The position numbers and the translations under genes were made by a program. Shown here piece by piece: positions 1-7,379 of a DNA stretch of 48,265 nt. A model generated the notes under the pieces. The model worked only from the letters and a program-made list of their open reading frames with translations. It was not told the origin of the DNA and did no database searches. The DNA is from Hyphomicrobiales bacterium (GTDB lineage Bacteria; Pseudomonadota; Alphaproteobacteria; Rhizobiales; Rhizobiaceae): the NCBI GenBank assembly GCA_030456445.1, contig JAKDNM010000011.1, forward strand, positions 1-48,265. The letters are read 5' to 3'. Positions within the stretch are counted from its first letter, which is position 1; each line of letters starts with the position of its first letter.

Positions 1-2558
1 GGATCGCCAATCTCGAGCGCGGCAAGTGCGCCGGTCAGCATCTTCGTCACCTTGGGCGCTATGTCGTCCTGGAGATAGAGCACGCGCAGGGCCGAACAGC
101 GCTGGCCGGCGCTCTGGAACGCCGATGCAATCACGTCGCGGACGACCTGTTCCGGCAGTGCCGTCGAATCGACGATCATGGCGTTCAGCCCGCCGGTTTC
201 GGCAATCAGCATGGCGTCCGGCGTGGCGGTCTCGGCAAGCTGGCGTTCGATGCCTTTGGCCACTTCGGTGGAGCCAGTGAAGCAAACGCCGGCGATGCGC
301 GGATCGGCGACAAGCGGCGCGCCGACCGACGGACCTTCGCCCGGCAGAAGCTGGATGATTTCTTCCGGCACGCCCCCCTGCCGCATCAGTTCGACGGCGC
401 GCGCCGCGATCAGCGGTGTCTGTTCGGCGGGCTTGGCGATGACGGCATTACCGGTGACCAGCGCGGCGGCGATCTGTCCGGTGAAGATCGCCAGAGGGAA
501 ATTCCAGGGCGAAATGCAGGCGATGACGCCGCGCGCCACGGTGTCGTCTTCGGCCAGTTCGGCCTGACCTGCGTAATAGCGCAGGAAATCGGCCGCCTCG
601 CGCACTTCCGCCACGCCATCCGGCAAGGTTTTCCCGGCTTCGCGTGCGGCGAGCGCGAAGAATTCGACCGAATTCTCCTCATAGAGATCGGCGACCCGAA
701 GCAAGATCGCGGCGCGATCCTCGACGGGACGTTTGGCCCATTGCGGCTGCGCGGTGAGCGCAAGGCCGATGGCCTCGCGCACCTGCCCTTCGTCGGCATT
801 CACGACTTCGCCCACCATTTCGGACGGATCGGCGGGGTTGAGAACCGGTATCGCCTCCCCCTTGCCGTTCGCTCGAATCATCGGCCTTGCTTGCCAGCGA
901 TGCGGCGCGGCGAACTTTTTGCGCGCCTTGTCGATGGCGGCTACCGTCACCGGGTCGGTGATGTCCCAGCCTCTCGAATTGCCGCGCACCGGCTCGAAGA
1001 TCGCCGCTGGCGCAGGGATGGCGGGATTTTCGGCCGGCCCCTGGCTCTCCACGATAGCCAGGGGATCACGCGCGATCTGCTGGGGGCTCACCTCCTGATC
1101 GACGATCTGATGGACGAAGGAGGAATTGGCTCCGTTCTCCAGAAGCCGCCGCACCAGATAGGCAAGCAGGTCTTCATGCGCCCCGACCGGCGCATAGATA
1201 CGGCAGCGCGTTCTTTCCGCCTTGCGCACCGCCTCATGCAGCGCCTCGCCCATGCCGTGCAGACGCTGGAACTCGAAGCGGTCGCGGTCCTCGCCCGCGA
1301 GCCCCAGCACGGCCGCCACCGTATGCGCGTTGTGCGTGGCGAATTGCGGGTAGATGCGGTCCGTCATGGAAAGCAGCTTCTTCGCGCAGGCAAGGTACGA
1401 AACGTCCGTATTCGCCTTGCGCGTGAAGACGGGGTACCCGGCAAGCCCCATCGTCTGCGCGCGCTTGATCTCGGTGTCCCAATAGGCGCCCTTCACCAGC
1501 CGCACCATGATGCGGCGGTCAAGCTTTTCGGCGAGCGCGTAGAGCCAGTCGAGCACGAAGGAGGCGCGCCGCCCGTAGGCCTGCACGACGACGCCGAACC
1601 CGTCCCAGCCGGCAAGCGAAGGGCTGGCCAGCACTTCCTCGATCACGTCGAGCGACAGGTCGAGCCGGTCGGCCTCCTCGGCGTCGACGTTGAGGCCCAT
1701 TCGGGCATCCTTCGCCGCTTCGGCCAGCGTAAGCAGCCGCGCGGTCATGACCGGCAGCATCTTCTCCTTCTGCGTCGCCTCATAGCGCGGATGGATCGCC
1801 GACAGCTTCACCGAGATACCGGGATTGCGGCGAATGTCGTCGCCTGTCGCGGACGGCTTCAGCGAGGCGATCGCGTCGGCATAGGCCTTGTGGTAGCGCA
1901 GCGCATCCGCCCCGGTGCGGGCAGCCTCGCCCAGCATGTCGTAGGAATAGCTGTAGCCCTTGGCGATCAGCGGCCGCCCGCGCTTCAGCGCCTCGCCGAT
2001 GGTGCGGCCGAGGACGAATTGCTCGCCCATCTCGCGCATGGCGGCCGCGACCGCCTTGCGGATCACCGGCTCTCCCAGGCGGCGGACCATGTTGCGCAGC
2101 GTGCGCTCGATCGTACCGTCGCCCTCCTCCAGCACGCGGCCGGTCAGCATCAGCGCCCAGGTCGAGGCGTTGACGAAGATCGAGGTCGATTCGCCCGAAT
2201 GCGCCGACCAGTCATGCGGCGCGATCTTGTCGCGAATCAGATCGTCCATCGTCCCGGCGTCGGGAACGCGAAGCAGCGCTTCCGCCAGGCACATCAGCGC
2301 AACGCCCTCCGTCGTCGACAGACCGTATTCGGAAAGGAAAACCTCCATCAACTGCGGATCGGCCGATTCGCGGACTTTCTCGACAAGCCTGACGGCCTTC
2401 GCCGATATCGCCCCGCGTTCGTCTTGCGAAAGGCCCGTCGATGCCGCGAGGCGTTTCAACGTCTCCGCCTCGTCGGCAAGGGTGTAGGCGCGCATTTCCG
2501 CGCGGATTTCGTCAAGGCCGGCGGCTTTTTGTAGGGGTTGTTCGGCTGGAGAAGGCAT
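1..2558 (-). CDS. putA: Bifunctional proline dehydrogenase / P5C dehydrogenase PutA (3' part beyond window)
   Basis: PutA oxidises proline to pyrroline-5-carboxylate with FAD and then to glutamate with NAD+. Reading the minus strand from ATG at 2558 gives 852 uninterrupted codons that run off the left edge. The family is usually about 1,000-1,200 residues or more, so the C-terminus is missing here. Seen: an alpha-helical N-terminus, the proline dehydrogenase barrel (roughly residues 180-490, including NPGISVKLSAIHPRYE), then the aldehyde dehydrogenase domain with catalytic Cys at about residue 821 in the motif FQSAGQRCSALRVL. It is divergent from an Lrp-type regulator (start 2697) across a 138-bp gap, the classic putA/putR arrangement. 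Proline-responsive activation by that regulator is inferred from family knowledge. Identification is very secure; only the end is unknown. Confidence 0.97.
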   Translation of the reverse strand, partial: MPSPAEQPLQKAAGLDEIRAEMRAYTLADEAETLKRLAASTGLSQDERGAISAKAVRLVEKVRESADPQLMEVFLSEYGLSTTEGVALMCLAEALLRVPDAGTMDDLIRDKIAPHDWSAHSGESTSIFVNASTWALMLTGRVLEEGDGTIERTLRNMVRRLGEPVIRKAVAAAMREMGEQFVLGRTIGEALKRGRPLIAKGYSYSYDMLGEAARTGADALRYHKAYADAIASLKPSATGDDIRRNPGISVKLSAIHPRYEATQKEKMLPVMTARLLTLAEAAKDARMGLNVDAEEADRLDLSLDVIEEVLASPSLAGWDGFGVVVQAYGRRASFVLDWLYALAEKLDRRIMVRLVKGAYWDTEIKRAQTMGLAGYPVFTRKANTDVSYLACAKKLLSMTDRIYPQFATHNAHTVAAVLGLAGEDRDRFEFQRLHGMGEALHEAVRKAERTRCRIYAPVGAHEDLLAYLVRRLLENGANSSFVHQIVDQEVSPQQIARDPLAIVESQGPAENPAIPAPAAIFEPVRGNSRGWDITDPVTVAAIDKARKKFAAPHRWQARPMIRANGKGEAIPVLNPADPSEMVGEVVNADEGQVREAIGLALTAQPQWAKRPVEDRAAILLRVADLYEENSVEFFALAAREAGKTLPDGVAEVREAADFLRYYAGQAELAEDDTVARGVIACISPWNFPLAIFTGQIAAALVTGNAVIAKPAEQTPLIAARAVELMRQGGVPEEIIQLLPGEGPSVGAPLVADPRIAGVCFTGSTEVAKGIERQLAETATPDAMLIAETGGLNAMIVDSTALPEQVVRDVIASAFQSAGQRCSALRVLYLQDDIAPKVTKMLTGALAALEIGD

Positions 2559-2696
2559 GGCACTGCGCTCCGGAGGCGATGGATGGCAACCATATCATGC
2601 GAAACAGCCTGCATAGGGGCTGAAAAACGAGACAGGGCATGTCGATTTCGCTATTCGATACCCATCCGACAGCACGTATCGAATGCATTTCCGGCC
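2559..2696. promoter_or_regulatory. putA/putR divergent promoter region
   Basis: A 138-bp spacer separates the divergent putA and Lrp-family start codons. In Rhizobiales the Lrp-type PutR normally binds here to activate putA when proline is present. I could not pick out a convincing operator or -35/-10 pair by eye, so only the region is called, from gene arrangement. Confidence 0.45.
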
Positions 2697-3146
2697 ATGA
2701 CAGACCATCTGGATCGTATCGACCGAAAGATCCTGTCCTCCCTCCAGGAGGACGGCCGCCTCTCCATGGCCGAACTGGCGAATGCCGTCGGCCTGTCGAA
2801 GACGCCGGTCGCCACCCGCGTCCGGAGGCTGGAAAAGGAAGGCTATATCCACGGCTATACAGCGCTTGTCGATCACGACCGTCTCGGCGAAGGGCATATC
2901 GCTTTTGTACAGGTAAAACTTTCCGACACGCGCTCCACCGCGCTCGACGCCTTCAACAAGGCCGTGCTCAAGGTACCCGAAATCGAGCAATGCCACATGA
3001 TCGCGTCGAGCTTCGATTATCTGCTGAAAGTCCGGACCAAGGACATCGCCGCCTATCGGCGCGTGCTCGGCGAACGCATCTCCGCGCTTCCCCATGTCGC
3101 GCAGACATCGACCTTCGTGGCGATGGAAACGGTGAAGGATCGGTAG
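2697..3146 (+). CDS. putR: Lrp/AsnC-family transcriptional regulator, proline catabolism (PutR-like)
   Basis: 149-residue DNA-binding regulator. Residues 1-60 form the winged helix-turn-helix (DHLDRIDRKILSSLQEDGR, then LSKTPVATRVRRLEKEGYI), followed by the RAM/AsnC ligand-binding domain (about 70-145, with the usual IEQCHMIASSFDYLL segment). Length is typical of Lrp proteins. The open frame extends upstream to 2538, but that extension is low-quality and the family start is at MTDHLDRID, position 2697. Position divergent to putA supports the role of PutR, which senses proline and activates putA in alphaproteobacteria. The family call is certain; the specific role is inferred from context. Confidence 0.93.
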   Translation: MTDHLDRIDRKILSSLQEDGRLSMAELANAVGLSKTPVATRVRRLEKEGYIHGYTALVDHDRLGEGHIAFVQVKLSDTRSTALDAFNKAVLKVPEIEQCHMIASSFDYLLKVRTKDIAAYRRVLGERISALPHVAQTSTFVAMETVKDR

Positions 3147-3155
3147 GCGGCTCGA

Positions 3156-3542
3156 TCAGGTGTTGACGCCGAGTTCCGCCAGCCGTTCGACGCAGGATTC
3201 TTCCGCATGGTCGAGTTCGGCCAGTGTCTCTTCCAGATCGCGGCGCTTCTGGCGCAGATCCTCACGCTTCTCCTCGATGCGCTTGATCATCAGCTTGAGT
3301 TGACCGACCTCGCCCGGCGGCTCCCGGTACATCTGCACGATCTCGCCGATCTCCGCGATCGAGAAGCCGAGCCGCTTGCCGCGCAGGATCTGGCGGACCA
3401 GATGGCGGTCGGATTGTCGGAACAGCCGGGTGCGCCCGCGCCGGACCGGATGGATCAGCCCCTCATCCTCGTAGAAGCGGAGCGTGCGCGTGGAGATGCC
3501 GAATTCGCGGGTGAGTTCGGTGATCGAATAATATTCCCGCAT
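3156..3542 (-). CDS. MerR-family transcriptional regulator, LiuR-like
   Basis: 128-residue MerR regulator starting at MREYYSITELTREF (3542); the open frame continues upstream to 3590, but the family begins here. Residues 3-70 are the MerR helix-turn-helix and wing (STRTLRFYEDEGLI, then RRGRTRLFRQSDR), and residues 80-125 are a long charged coiled coil for dimerisation. It lacks a metal-binding Cys cluster, so a metal sensor is unlikely. The sequence resembles LiuR, which controls branched-chain amino-acid and acyl-CoA degradation in proteobacteria. No liu or acyl-CoA dehydrogenase genes lie beside it here. It is convergent with putR (9-bp gap). A candidate operator lies directly upstream at 3590-3605. 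Confidence 0.88.
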   Translation of the reverse strand: MREYYSITELTREFGISTRTLRFYEDEGLIHPVRRGRTRLFRQSDRHLVRQILRGKRLGFSIAEIGEIVQMYREPPGEVGQLKLMIKRIEEKREDLRQKRRDLEETLAELDHAEESCVERLAELGVNT

Positions 3543-3589
3543 CGGCTTTCGCGCCTGTCCTTGAATCCTTTGCGGAATCCTCAACAACA

Positions 3590-3605
3590 TTTACGTAAAA
3601 GTCAA
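3590..3605. promoter_or_regulatory. Candidate MerR/LiuR-type operator within the regulator's promoter
   Basis: 16-bp imperfect palindrome TTTACGTAAAAGTCAA, with arms TTTAC and GTCAA (the complement of TTGAC). It lies 48-63 bp upstream of the MerR gene start. On the minus strand it contains a good -35 element (TTGACT), so the operator overlaps the promoter, as is typical of MerR autoregulation. I recall the published LiuR motif as an ACGT-containing palindrome of this type; the match here is by eye only. Confidence 0.45.
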
Positions 3606-3643
3606 TTACTGGCAGCTTCTTTTCGCTTGTCCGCGACCAAAAC

Positions 3644-5083
3644 TCAATAGACGCCGTACCACCAGGTCGCCAGTCCGAGGAAGGAGAAGAAGCCGGTCAC
3701 GTCGGTTACCGTGGTGACGAAGATGCCCGACGAGATCGCCGGGTCGGCGCCGATGCGATGCAGGACGAGGGGGATCAGGATGCCCCCGAGAGCCGCCGCC
3801 AGCATGTTGATGACCATCGCCGTTCCGATCAGCCCGCCGATATCGTAGCTGCCGAACCAGGCCCAGGCCGTCATGCCGACAAGGATCGCGAAAACCAGTC
3901 CGTTGATGGAACCGACCACCAGTTCGCGGCGGATGATGCGGCCGGCATTGTAAATGTCGATATCCCGCGTCGCCAGCGCGCGCACGGTGACGGTCATGGT
4001 CTGCGTCGCCGCGTTACCGCCCATTCCCGCCACGATCGGCATCAGGACGGCGAGCGCCACCACCTTCTGGATCGTCTCGTCGAAAAGCCCGATCACCGAA
4101 GCCGCCAGATAGGCGGTGATGAGATTGACGGCCAGCCACGGCACGCGCGAGCGCGAGGTACGCAGGATGGTGTCGGAGAGTTCCTCGTCGCCGACGCCGC
4201 CCATGCGCATCAGATCTTCCTCGGCCTCCTCCTGGATGACGTCCACCACATCGTCGATAGTCAGCACGCCGACCAGCCGCTCGTTCTCATCGACCACGGC
4301 CGCCGAGAGAAGATCGTACTGCTCGAATTCACGCGACGCCTCCTCCTGATCCATCGTCGCGGGAATGGCGTGCCGCGTCTCATGCATCACCTCCTCGATC
4401 CTGGTGGTGCGCCCGCTGCGCAAGATGCGGTCGAGATCGACGGCGCCGAGCAGCCGGAAGGTCGGGTCGATGACGAATATCTGCGAGAAGCTGTCCGGCA
4501 GGTTCTTGTCGTCGCGCATGTAGTCGATGGTCTGGCCGACCGTCCAGAAGGGCGGCACGGCGACGAATTCGGTCTGCATGCGCCGGCCGGCCGTCTCTTC
4601 GGGATAGTCGAGCGCGCGCCTCAGCCTTATGCGCTCGGTAAACGGAAGCTGCGCCAGGATCTCGTCGCGATCCTCCTCGTCGAGGTCTTCCAGGATGTAG
4701 ACCGCGTCGTCGGAATCCATTTCCTGGACGGCCTGCGCGATCTGCGCATTCGGCATGTTGTCGACGATGTCGGAGCGGATCGCCCCATCGACCTCGGTCA
4801 GCGCGGCGAAGTCGAAATCCTCGCCCATCAGCCCGACGAGATGGCGGCGCTGCTCGGGCGGCAGCGCCTCGATCAGGTCGCCGACTTCGGATTCGTGGAG
4901 AGAGCCGACCTCGTTCTTCAGGGCGTCCCGGTTGCCGGCGGCAATGGCTCCCTCCACCCGCGAGACGAAGTCGCCACGGATGACGCCTTCGTCGTCGTAG
5001 ATTTCGGCGGCGAGGTCGGAGGGGGATTCGGACCTGGACGGCGGACGCGCGTGTTCGTCGATTTCGCTCAACGGCGCCTCCAT
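3644..5083 (-). CDS. mgtE: Magnesium transporter MgtE
   Basis: 479-residue inner-membrane Mg2+ channel/transporter. In order: an acidic N-terminal superhelical MgtE_N domain (about 30-165, with LIEALPPEQRRHLVGLMGE and EDLDEEDRDEILAQL), two CBS domains (about 170-300, including VIDPTFRLLGAVDLDRIL and VGVLTIDDVVDVIQEE), and a C-terminal membrane domain of five helices (about 315-479) with the pore signature PIVAGMGGNAATQT. All parts needed for Mg2+-gated transport are visible and length is normal. It is the second gene after a DUF3175 gene on the same strand, 111 bp downstream. That spacer does not resemble an M-box riboswitch. Confident. Confidence 0.97.
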   Translation of the reverse strand: MEAPLSEIDEHARPPSRSESPSDLAAEIYDDEGVIRGDFVSRVEGAIAAGNRDALKNEVGSLHESEVGDLIEALPPEQRRHLVGLMGEDFDFAALTEVDGAIRSDIVDNMPNAQIAQAVQEMDSDDAVYILEDLDEEDRDEILAQLPFTERIRLRRALDYPEETAGRRMQTEFVAVPPFWTVGQTIDYMRDDKNLPDSFSQIFVIDPTFRLLGAVDLDRILRSGRTTRIEEVMHETRHAIPATMDQEEASREFEQYDLLSAAVVDENERLVGVLTIDDVVDVIQEEAEEDLMRMGGVGDEELSDTILRTSRSRVPWLAVNLITAYLAASVIGLFDETIQKVVALAVLMPIVAGMGGNAATQTMTVTVRALATRDIDIYNAGRIIRRELVVGSINGLVFAILVGMTAWAWFGSYDIGGLIGTAMVINMLAAALGGILIPLVLHRIGADPAISSGIFVTTVTDVTGFFSFLGLATWWYGVY

Positions 5084-5194
5084 TGTCCGGTGTTGAAGCT
5101 TCAGTCCATGGCGGCACGTCTAGCGCGACGAGGCGGCGCAGCACAACAGCAATTCAGCGGCGGATCCGCTGTAGGCCGGCACTCAGGCGGGCAA

Positions 5195-5482
5195 TTATTC
5201 TTTCCGGCGCCCGAAGGCTTTGCGCAGTTCGTCCTTGGCCTCCTCCAGAACCTTCTCTTGCTTCTCCGGAAGGTTCTTGCCCGCACGGTTGATATAGAAG
5301 GTCAGCATCGACATTGCCGATTGGTAGGGCGCGCCCTTGCGGCGATCGCTCTTTTCCGCCGAATGCTTCAGCGACCGTGCGATCTTCGCCGGGTCGTCGG
5401 ATTCGAAAATATGTTCTTCCAGGTCGAGCGCATCGCTATGCTCGGTCACATCCGCCGACCATTTTTTCTGACTGCCAGCCAT
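5195..5482 (-). CDS. DUF3175 domain-containing protein
   Basis: 95-residue hydrophilic, lysine-rich protein starting at MAGSQKKWSADVTEHSDALD. The family is recognised by the KKWSADVTE opening and the central SLKHSAEKS..RKGAPYQSAMSMLTFYINRAG block, which match DUF3175 as I know it. The function is unknown; no signal peptide or membrane helix is visible, so it is probably cytoplasmic. The start at 5482 has a strong AGGAGG ribosome-binding site just upstream; the longer frame to 5593 lacks family similarity. It precedes mgtE on the same strand, but no functional link is known. Confidence 0.88.
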   Translation of the reverse strand: MAGSQKKWSADVTEHSDALDLEEHIFESDDPAKIARSLKHSAEKSDRRKGAPYQSAMSMLTFYINRAGKNLPEKQEKVLEEAKDELRKAFGRRKE

Positions 5483-5600
5483 GGCGGCCTCCTTCGCTCT
5501 TCTTCCAAGGCTTGAGGCCATTGATGGTTCCCGCCGGAGGCATGAATTGCGCCTATCCTTCCAGTCCGCGGGGGCCTGCCCAAATAACGCCAAACGCGCC

Positions 5601-5630
5601 CTTGTATGCGCATGGGCTATTTGCTAAATG
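5601..5630 (+). promoter_or_regulatory. Probable tRNA-Leu promoter
   Basis: A -35-like TTGTAT (5602-5607, preceded by C, giving the alphaproteobacterial CTTG core) lies exactly 17 bp from a -10-like TAAATG (5625-5630), ending 34 bp before the tRNA. Spacing and position fit a sigma-70-type promoter for a single tRNA gene. Called by eye. Confidence 0.4.
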
Positions 5631-5634
5631 CGCC

Positions 5635-5653
5635 GGGCCGGTTCGACCGGCCC
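5635..5653 (+). other. Perfect inverted repeat just upstream of tRNA-Leu
   Basis: GGGCCGG-TTCGA-CCGGCCC, a 7-bp perfect GC-only stem with a 5-nt loop. It lies between the putative -10 element and the tRNA 5' end (11 bp away), so it would fall at or near the transcription start. It may be part of the 5' leader removed by RNase P or an upstream terminator stem without a T-tract. Confidence 0.5.
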
Positions 5654-5664
5654 TACCATGGCGT

Positions 5665-5749
5665 GCGGTCGTGGCGGAATTGGTAGACGCGCAGCGTTGA
5701 GGTCGCTGTGGGGCAACCCGTGGAAGTTCGAGTCTTCTCGACCGCACCA
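5665..5749 (+). tRNA. tRNA-Leu (anticodon GAG)
   Basis: Full cloverleaf with CCA encoded. Acceptor GCGGTCG (5665-5671) pairs with CGACCGC (5739-5745), discriminator A, CCA at 5747-5749. D-arm carries AATTGGTAGA; the anticodon stem CAGCG/CGCTG encloses loop TTGAGGT with anticodon GAG, reading CTC/CTT. The long variable arm (GGGG-CAA-CCC core) is the class II hallmark of leucine tRNAs, and the T-loop is TTCGAGT. All features are directly visible. Confidence 0.97.
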
Positions 5750-5759
5750 TCACTCGACA

Positions 5760-5777
5760 AGCGCCGCATACGGCGCT
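5760..5777 (+). terminator. Possible terminator hairpin after tRNA-Leu
   Basis: AGCGCCG-CATA-CGGCGCT forms a perfect 7-bp stem 11 nt downstream of the tRNA CCA end. It is not followed by a clear T-run, so it may instead be a processing or stability hairpin. Confidence 0.35.
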
Positions 5778-5925
5778 GATTGTCGCCTGAGATTCAACTC
5801 ACCAGACCTCCCGGCAGGACGCTGGGCCGGCATGGGCAACAGCCCGCCCGGCACATCGGCCTTTCGGCATTGGAAGTCCCCGTCCCATAAGCTACGCAGT
5901 AGGCAGCCGGATTCGGGGGACCCTA

Positions 5926-6411
5926 ATGGCCAAGAGCCTCAGCACCTTTATATTCGTTACCGTCCTGACCGCTCTTTTGATGGCGCTATCCATCGCCGTG
6001 ATGCGGCATGGCGATCCGTTCGGTGCCCTTGGCATGAAACGGTTGGACGGCCTCGCCAGTGCCGCGACCTTCATCCCGCTTGCGGCGCTTTATTTCTTTG
6101 GCGTCGCGCTCTTGATGATCCTGCCGCTGCGGGCCGCTTCGTTCGTGCTCGTCAACGGCGTCGAGACGGTCTACCTCGCCGTGGTCGTGCTCTTCGCAAC
6201 GATCGTGGGCTGCCTCGTCGCCAGGATGGCTTTCGGCCAGTTCACAGCCTATCGCGCGCTCCTCGACTGGCAGTTCGTGTTCGTCCTTGCCGTCCTGGTC
6301 TGCCACGCCATCCTCAACGAGTTGCGCCGCAACGTCCTGTTGAGGACCCTTGCGCTTGTCGCAAGCGTCGCGGCGACGCTTGCCTGCCTGTTTTGGACTT
6401 TTCGGTTCTAG
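5926..6411 (+). CDS. Hypothetical multi-pass membrane protein
   Basis: 161 residues, not recognised. It is strongly hydrophobic with about five predicted membrane helices (approximately residues 5-26, 45-69, 80-103, 113-131 and 137-157) separated by short charged loops, so it is probably an inner-membrane protein. The start ATG at 5926 has a GGGGGA Shine-Dalgarno six bases upstream. The first helix could also act as an uncleaved signal anchor. It lies alone between tRNA-Leu and another small membrane-protein frame, and no catalytic motif is visible. Codon use is GC-rich and like its neighbours, so I believe it is a real gene, but function is unknown. Confidence 0.72.
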   Translation: MAKSLSTFIFVTVLTALLMALSIAVMRHGDPFGALGMKRLDGLASAATFIPLAALYFFGVALLMILPLRAASFVLVNGVETVYLAVVVLFATIVGCLVARMAFGQFTAYRALLDWQFVFVLAVLVCHAILNELRRNVLLRTLALVASVAATLACLFWTFRF

Positions 6412-6431
6412 GTTGATGCACCGGCAGGTGT

Positions 6432-6458
6432 GCGGCGTTAAGCGCCGGCCGGGTTTTT
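6432..6458 (+). terminator. Weak terminator-like hairpin
   Basis: GCGGCGTTAAGCGCCG forms a short stem (CGGCG/CGCCG around TTAAG), followed six bases later by TTTTT (6454-6458), 20-45 bp after the stop of the upstream membrane-protein gene. Position fits an intrinsic terminator, but the stem is short. Confidence 0.3.
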
Positions 6459-6560
6459 GGACTATCCTCCTTTTTCAGCTTATATTTCCTACCTTGTCAT
6501 TGTCGGCCGGCAGGATGCGCTTTTCATCGCGCGCAACCTGACAATTCGAACGGGTAGGAT

Positions 6561-6998
6561 GTGCCTCTGCGACCGGACAAGCCTGTGAAGCATGACGGGG
6601 ACGAAGTCCCTTCGCCGCGAAGCGCTGCGAGGCGGTTTGCGCACGGCGTCTGGCTGGTCGTCCTTTGCTTCGCCGTCCTGGCATTATCGTCGCCGCGCAT
6701 TCCACAACCGGTTCCTTCCGGTTCCCCGGCAATCGGTTCCTCGCCTGCCGACCTGGTGGCGATTACGCGTGCGGCGGCTCTGTACGACCTGTCGCGCAGC
6801 CAAAGCGCTATCCATGTATGGCGTTCGGAAAATCAGAAGCACCGGCTTTTGCAGCAAGCGGACGGCACGGTCCCCGCTGCGATTGCGTACGAAACCGTCG
6901 GGCAGCGATCCCGCCCCGAAAGCCGGCGGCTTCCGGCAATCGCGGCTGCCCCTCAATTCCGGCCCTTCGACGCCCAGGCGCCTCCTTCCGCCTGCTGA
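6561..6998 (+). CDS. Hypothetical protein with one N-terminal membrane segment
   Basis: 145-residue frame starting with GTG. After about 25 charged residues comes one hydrophobic segment (FAHGVWLVVLCFAVLALSS, approximately 26-44), then a Pro/Ser-rich linker and a polar C-terminal domain of no recognised family. This suggests a single-pass membrane protein or a lipid-independent anchored periplasmic protein. The GTG start has only a poor ribosome-binding site (the AGGA is too close), so the start and even the gene are uncertain. The alternative overlapping frame from 6592 is arginine/tryptophan-rich and looks like a shadow. Confidence 0.42.
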   Translation: MPLRPDKPVKHDGDEVPSPRSAARRFAHGVWLVVLCFAVLALSSPRIPQPVPSGSPAIGSSPADLVAITRAAALYDLSRSQSAIHVWRSENQKHRLLQQADGTVPAAIAYETVGQRSRPESRRLPAIAAAPQFRPFDAQAPPSAC

Positions 6999-7119
6999 CC
7001 GCCGTTCGACGGCATCATCATCACAGAATTCAATCGGCACCCAACGATCCGAACGGGCCCGCGGTCCATACGGTCGTCCTTTCGGGGGCGCTGGGATGTA
7101 AACAGTCAGGTTCTATTCC

Positions 7120-7257
7120 ATGAATGACGAGAAAGAAGATCAGGAAGATCAGGAAGATCACGTCATGTTCTCCTCCTCGTGGGCGGGGAACATCGCGATA
7201 ATCGCGGCGGTCGTGCTTATCCTTGCAGCGGCATTTGCCTATAAGGAGTTCTTTTAG
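7120..7257 (+). CDS. 45-aa acidic single-pass membrane microprotein
   Basis: Short gene encoding 45 residues: an acidic N-terminus with a QEDQED repeat, the linker [11 protein letters not shown], one hydrophobic helix (about residues 23-40, [17 protein letters not shown]) and a short KEFF tail. The acidic part is built from three tandem 9-bp units (GAAGATCAG, 7135-7161). The charge layout (negative head, one helix, lysine near the end) is typical of bacterial small regulatory membrane proteins, but I do not recognise the family. The start may be ATG at 7120 or 7124 is out of frame; TCAGG upstream is a weak ribosome-binding site. It ends 122 bp before lipB on the same strand. Confidence 0.5.
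   Translation: MNDEKEDQEDQEDHVMFSSSWAGNIAIIAAVVLILAAAFAYKEFF
7135..7161 (+). repeat. Three tandem 9-bp repeats (GAAGATCAG) inside a small gene
   Basis: Copies at 7135-7143, 7144-7152 (identical) and 7153-7161 (last base C). They encode Glu-Asp-Gln, Glu-Asp-Gln and Glu-Asp-His in the 45-aa protein. Copy-number change would keep the frame. Confidence 0.85.
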
Positions 7258-7379
7258 CGACCGCTGAACGGGCGCCGGGGGCAACCCCGGCGTCTCCTCA
7301 GGTCGGGACAAACGGAGCGGATCACTTTCTGGACCTTGCCGACGCCGCGTCCTATCTTCGGAGAGCCTACAGGACCGCC

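Noticed and set aside
741-2534. 597-aa plus-strand open frame
   Set aside because: It is antisense to putA, whose protein is clearly conserved; the frame is Arg/His-rich shadow sequence.
5084-5194. M-box magnesium riboswitch before mgtE
   Set aside because: The 111-bp gap is shorter than a full M-box with expression platform and lacks its conserved segments.
3758-5515. 585-aa plus-strand open frame
   Set aside because: Antisense to mgtE and DUF3175, with Asp/Arg/His-rich low-complexity translation and no family features.
6592-7101. 169-aa frame overlapping the 145-aa gene
   Set aside because: Trp/Arg-rich translation without hydrophobic pattern; the other frame has a sensible membrane segment.
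5665-7257. tRNA-Leu as an integration site for a genomic island
   Set aside because: No integrase, and no repeat of the tRNA 3' end was found downstream within the window.
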